Of a DNA stretch of 16,382 nt, positions 14,990-16,382 are shown piece after piece. Position 1 is the first letter of the stretch, and each line of letters begins with the position of its first letter. The stretch spans positions 1 to 16,382 of the forward strand of contig CAXQRU010000031.1 in NCBI GenBank assembly GCA_964226685.1. Direction: 5' to 3'. The position numbers were made by a program, and so were the translations under genes. The notes under the pieces were generated by a model, which had not been told where the DNA came from, did not search any database, and was given only the letters and a program-made list of their open reading frames with translations. Origin of the DNA: CAXQRU01 sp964226685. GTDB taxonomy: Bacteria; Pseudomonadota; Gammaproteobacteria; Pseudomonadales; Cellvibrionaceae.

Positions 14990-15730
14990 ATGCCAACCAC
15001 ATCCCAATGCCACCAAGTCAACTGTAGCCAGTGTAGGCTGTCACACCTATGCCTACCAATCAGCTTGGGTGTTGATCAACTGGATCAAATTGATGAGGTG
15101 GTACAACGCAACAAACCTCTGCAAAAAGGTGAACGTCTATATCGTGCTGGCGAGGAATTTTCCGCTATTTATGCCGTTAGAGCAGGCTGCGTTAAATCCG
15201 TTCATATATCAGAAGAAGGTGAAGAACAAATAACGGGCTTTTTCCTACCCGGAGAAATTCTTGGCTTGGATGGACTGCACGATAACCTCTACTCAAATAC
15301 CGCCATTGCTTTAGAAACCTCCGCAATTTGCGAGATCCCATTCAACAAATTGGAGGGTTTGAGCCAACAAATCCCATCCCTGCAACGACATTATTTCAAA
15401 TTAATGAGTCGAGAGATTAATAATGAACAGAAATTAATTGCTCTACTCAGCAGGGGTTCTGCGGAACAAAAAATTGCTGCATTACTATTAAGCATCTCAA
15501 GTCGATGTCATTTCCGGCAGCTTTCTGCAACGGAATTTGTACTCCCTATGTCTAGAACCGATATGGGTAATTACCTTGGTCTAACTATAGAAACCGTTAG
15601 CCGTGTCTTCAGCCGTTTTCAGAAAGATGGCATCATTGCAAGCAATCGACGCTTAATCACCTTGCTTAATATGGATGCCATTAAACGCCTCGCTGGCGGA
15701 CAAATGATATGCTCTAAGCAGAGCCAATAG
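14990..15730 (+). CDS. fnr: FNR/Anr-type oxygen-sensing transcription regulator
   Basis: This Crp/Fnr-family regulator of 246 aa has the features of an oxygen-responsive FNR. Cysteines 12, 15 and 21 have the C-x2-C-x5-C spacing of the E. coli FNR cluster ligands, and Cys114 in ICEIP matches FNR Cys122, giving a complete [4Fe-4S] set. A cyclic-nucleotide-type beta-roll follows (about 30-125), then the dimer helix, then a helix-turn-helix (about 187-216) with recognition residues E201, S204 and R205 in ETVSRVF. This E-x2-SR set reads TTGAT half-sites in FNR. The ATG is preceded by a loosely spaced AAGAGA. It starts 52 bases after ackA, possibly with its own weak promoter. Its 3' end overlaps the convergent stress protein gene by 17 bases. 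Confidence 0.95.
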   Translation: MPTTSQCHQVNCSQCRLSHLCLPISLGVDQLDQIDEVVQRNKPLQKGERLYRAGEEFSAIYAVRAGCVKSVHISEEGEEQITGFFLPGEILGLDGLHDNLYSNTAIALETSAICEIPFNKLEGLSQQIPSLQRHYFKLMSREINNEQKLIALLSRGSAEQKIAALLLSISSRCHFRQLSATEFVLPMSRTDMGNYLGLTIETVSRVFSRFQKDGIIASNRRLITLLNMDAIKRLAGGQMICSKQSQ

Positions 15731-16196
15731 GCACCAATAATACTGGCTTGCTCGCTTGACTCACTACCCTATTGGCAACCGAGCCGATAAAAAGACGCTC
15801 TAGCTTGTGATGACTGTGGCTACCCATAACAATTAAATCCACATCCATCATTTCAGCCGTTTTGATAATAGTCGTTGCTGGAACGCCCTCGATCACATAA
15901 GGCTCAGGTTTACCACCAGGCAACCTTTCTTCATGCAACTTGGAATAAAATTCTTCTATTCTATTTTGAACTTCCTGATGCACTTGGGTAATGGTTCGGG
16001 CGCCCAACTCATTCATTGTTTCAAGAGAATAGTAAATACTAACTGCAGACATTTGAGCCTCAGTTAATGGCTCAATTACATACAAAAAAATCAGCTTGGC
16101 GCAGTGAACTCTCGCTAAGTCCACCGCCATGTGAAAGGCAGGATAGCTATTACTTGCCAGGTCACATGCGTAAAGAATGGTTTTGAGATCAGACAT
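15714..16196 (-). CDS. Universal stress protein, UspA family
   Basis: This is a single-domain Usp protein of 160 aa, presumably dimeric and cytoplasmic. Family features are the first strand TILYACDLASNS with Asp12, the LIFLYVIEP strand (35-43), VIEGVPATTII (101-111), DLIVMGSHSHHKLERLFIGSVANRVV (120-145) and PVLLVP at the end. The ATP-binding pattern G-x2-G-x9-G-S is partly altered: Gly125 and Gly138-Ser139 are present, but the second glycine position holds Ser128, so nucleotide binding may be weakened. The ATG has a strong GGAGG at 5 bases. A perfect FNR box lies upstream. It is transcribed towards the fnr gene and overlaps its end by 17 bases. Confidence 0.92.
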   Translation of the reverse strand: MSDLKTILYACDLASNSYPAFHMAVDLARVHCAKLIFLYVIEPLTEAQMSAVSIYYSLETMNELGARTITQVHQEVQNRIEEFYSKLHEERLPGGKPEPYVIEGVPATTIIKTAEMMDVDLIVMGSHSHHKLERLFIGSVANRVVSQASKPVLLVPIGSA

Positions 16197-16243
16197 ACGC
16201 TCCTCCAGACCGACACAGCTTAAATCAGCTCAAAAAAAAGTTA

Positions 16244-16257
16244 TTGATTTATATCAA
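16244..16257 (-). promoter_or_regulatory. Perfect FNR/Anr box upstream of the stress protein gene
   Basis: TTGATTTATATCAA matches the FNR consensus TTGAT-N4-ATCAA at all 10 defined positions. Its centre is 54.5 bases upstream of the Usp ATG. For class II activation (centre near -41.5) transcription would start about 13 bases before the ATG. The -10 in that area is poor (TTTAAG at 16219-16224 is the best nearby), which is normal for activated promoters but leaves the exact start open. Confidence 0.82.
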
Positions 16258-16343
16258 CAAAGACTCGAGCAAAGCCAGTACGTAGACTCAACCATATAGA
16301 AAACCATTTTTTAAATGCACTAAGCCAGTCAAAATTGGGTTTA

Positions 16344-16375
16344 TATCAGAACACTATAAAAATAGTGTTCTGATA
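16344..16375. repeat. 14-bp perfect inverted repeat at the window end
   Basis: TATCAGAACACTAT (16344-16357) and its exact reverse complement (16362-16375) flank an AAAA loop. The arms are AT-rich and there is no T run after the stem on either strand, so it is not a typical intrinsic terminator. It could be an operator for a gene beyond the window, a weak or bidirectional terminator, or part of a longer element. Confidence 0.75.
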
Positions 16376-16382
16376 AACATAA

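Overview
The window looks like chromosomal DNA from a gammaproteobacterium, most plausibly an Oceanospirillales- or Pseudomonas-like marine lineage of moderate GC. The evidence is the gene order ffh / rpsP-rimM-trmD-rplS, full-length housekeeping proteins of gammaproteobacterial type, and a PA2779/PA2778-type gene pair known mainly from Pseudomonas and relatives. The genus is inference. Bases 1-45 are not biological: they match the Illumina P7 index adapter (last bases of the flow-cell part, an 8-base index, then the read-2 primer site), so the window begins at an untrimmed contig end.

Layout. 46-760: a tryptophan-rich orphan gene on the minus strand with no family I recognise. 765-5085, all minus: a strong terminator, the ribosomal and tRNA-modification operon rpsP-rimM-trmD-rplS with its own promoter, then ffh and a secreted DUF547 protein. 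5263-10591, all plus: a Sel1-repeat lipoprotein with an exceptionally regular 36-residue register, argS, and the PA2779-like / PA2778-like pair (small membrane-anchored protein plus C39-like peptidase lipoprotein). 10640-12804, minus: a free-standing periplasmic PDC/Cache-like protein and biosynthetic threonine deaminase ilvA. 12890-16196: short-form phosphate acyltransferase and acetate kinase in an overlapping pair, an FNR/Anr-type regulator with its full iron-sulfur cysteine set, and a convergent universal stress protein. The window ends in a 14-bp perfect inverted repeat.

How the genes work together. The rpsP operon and ffh serve ribosome assembly, tRNA m1G37 modification and co-translational targeting. 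The most coherent accessory unit is the right-hand block. Pta plus AckA turn acyl-CoA into ATP and acetate (or propionate). The adjacent FNR-like protein carries the E-x2-SR recognition helix for TTGAT half-sites. A perfect TTGAT-N4-ATCAA box lies 54.5 bases (centre to ATG) upstream of the stress protein, and a degenerate version lies at the same distance upstream of pta. This reads as a self-contained low-oxygen energy and survival module. No gene-free stretch exceeds 300 bases, and I saw no tRNA, rRNA, CRISPR, insertion sequence or prophage.
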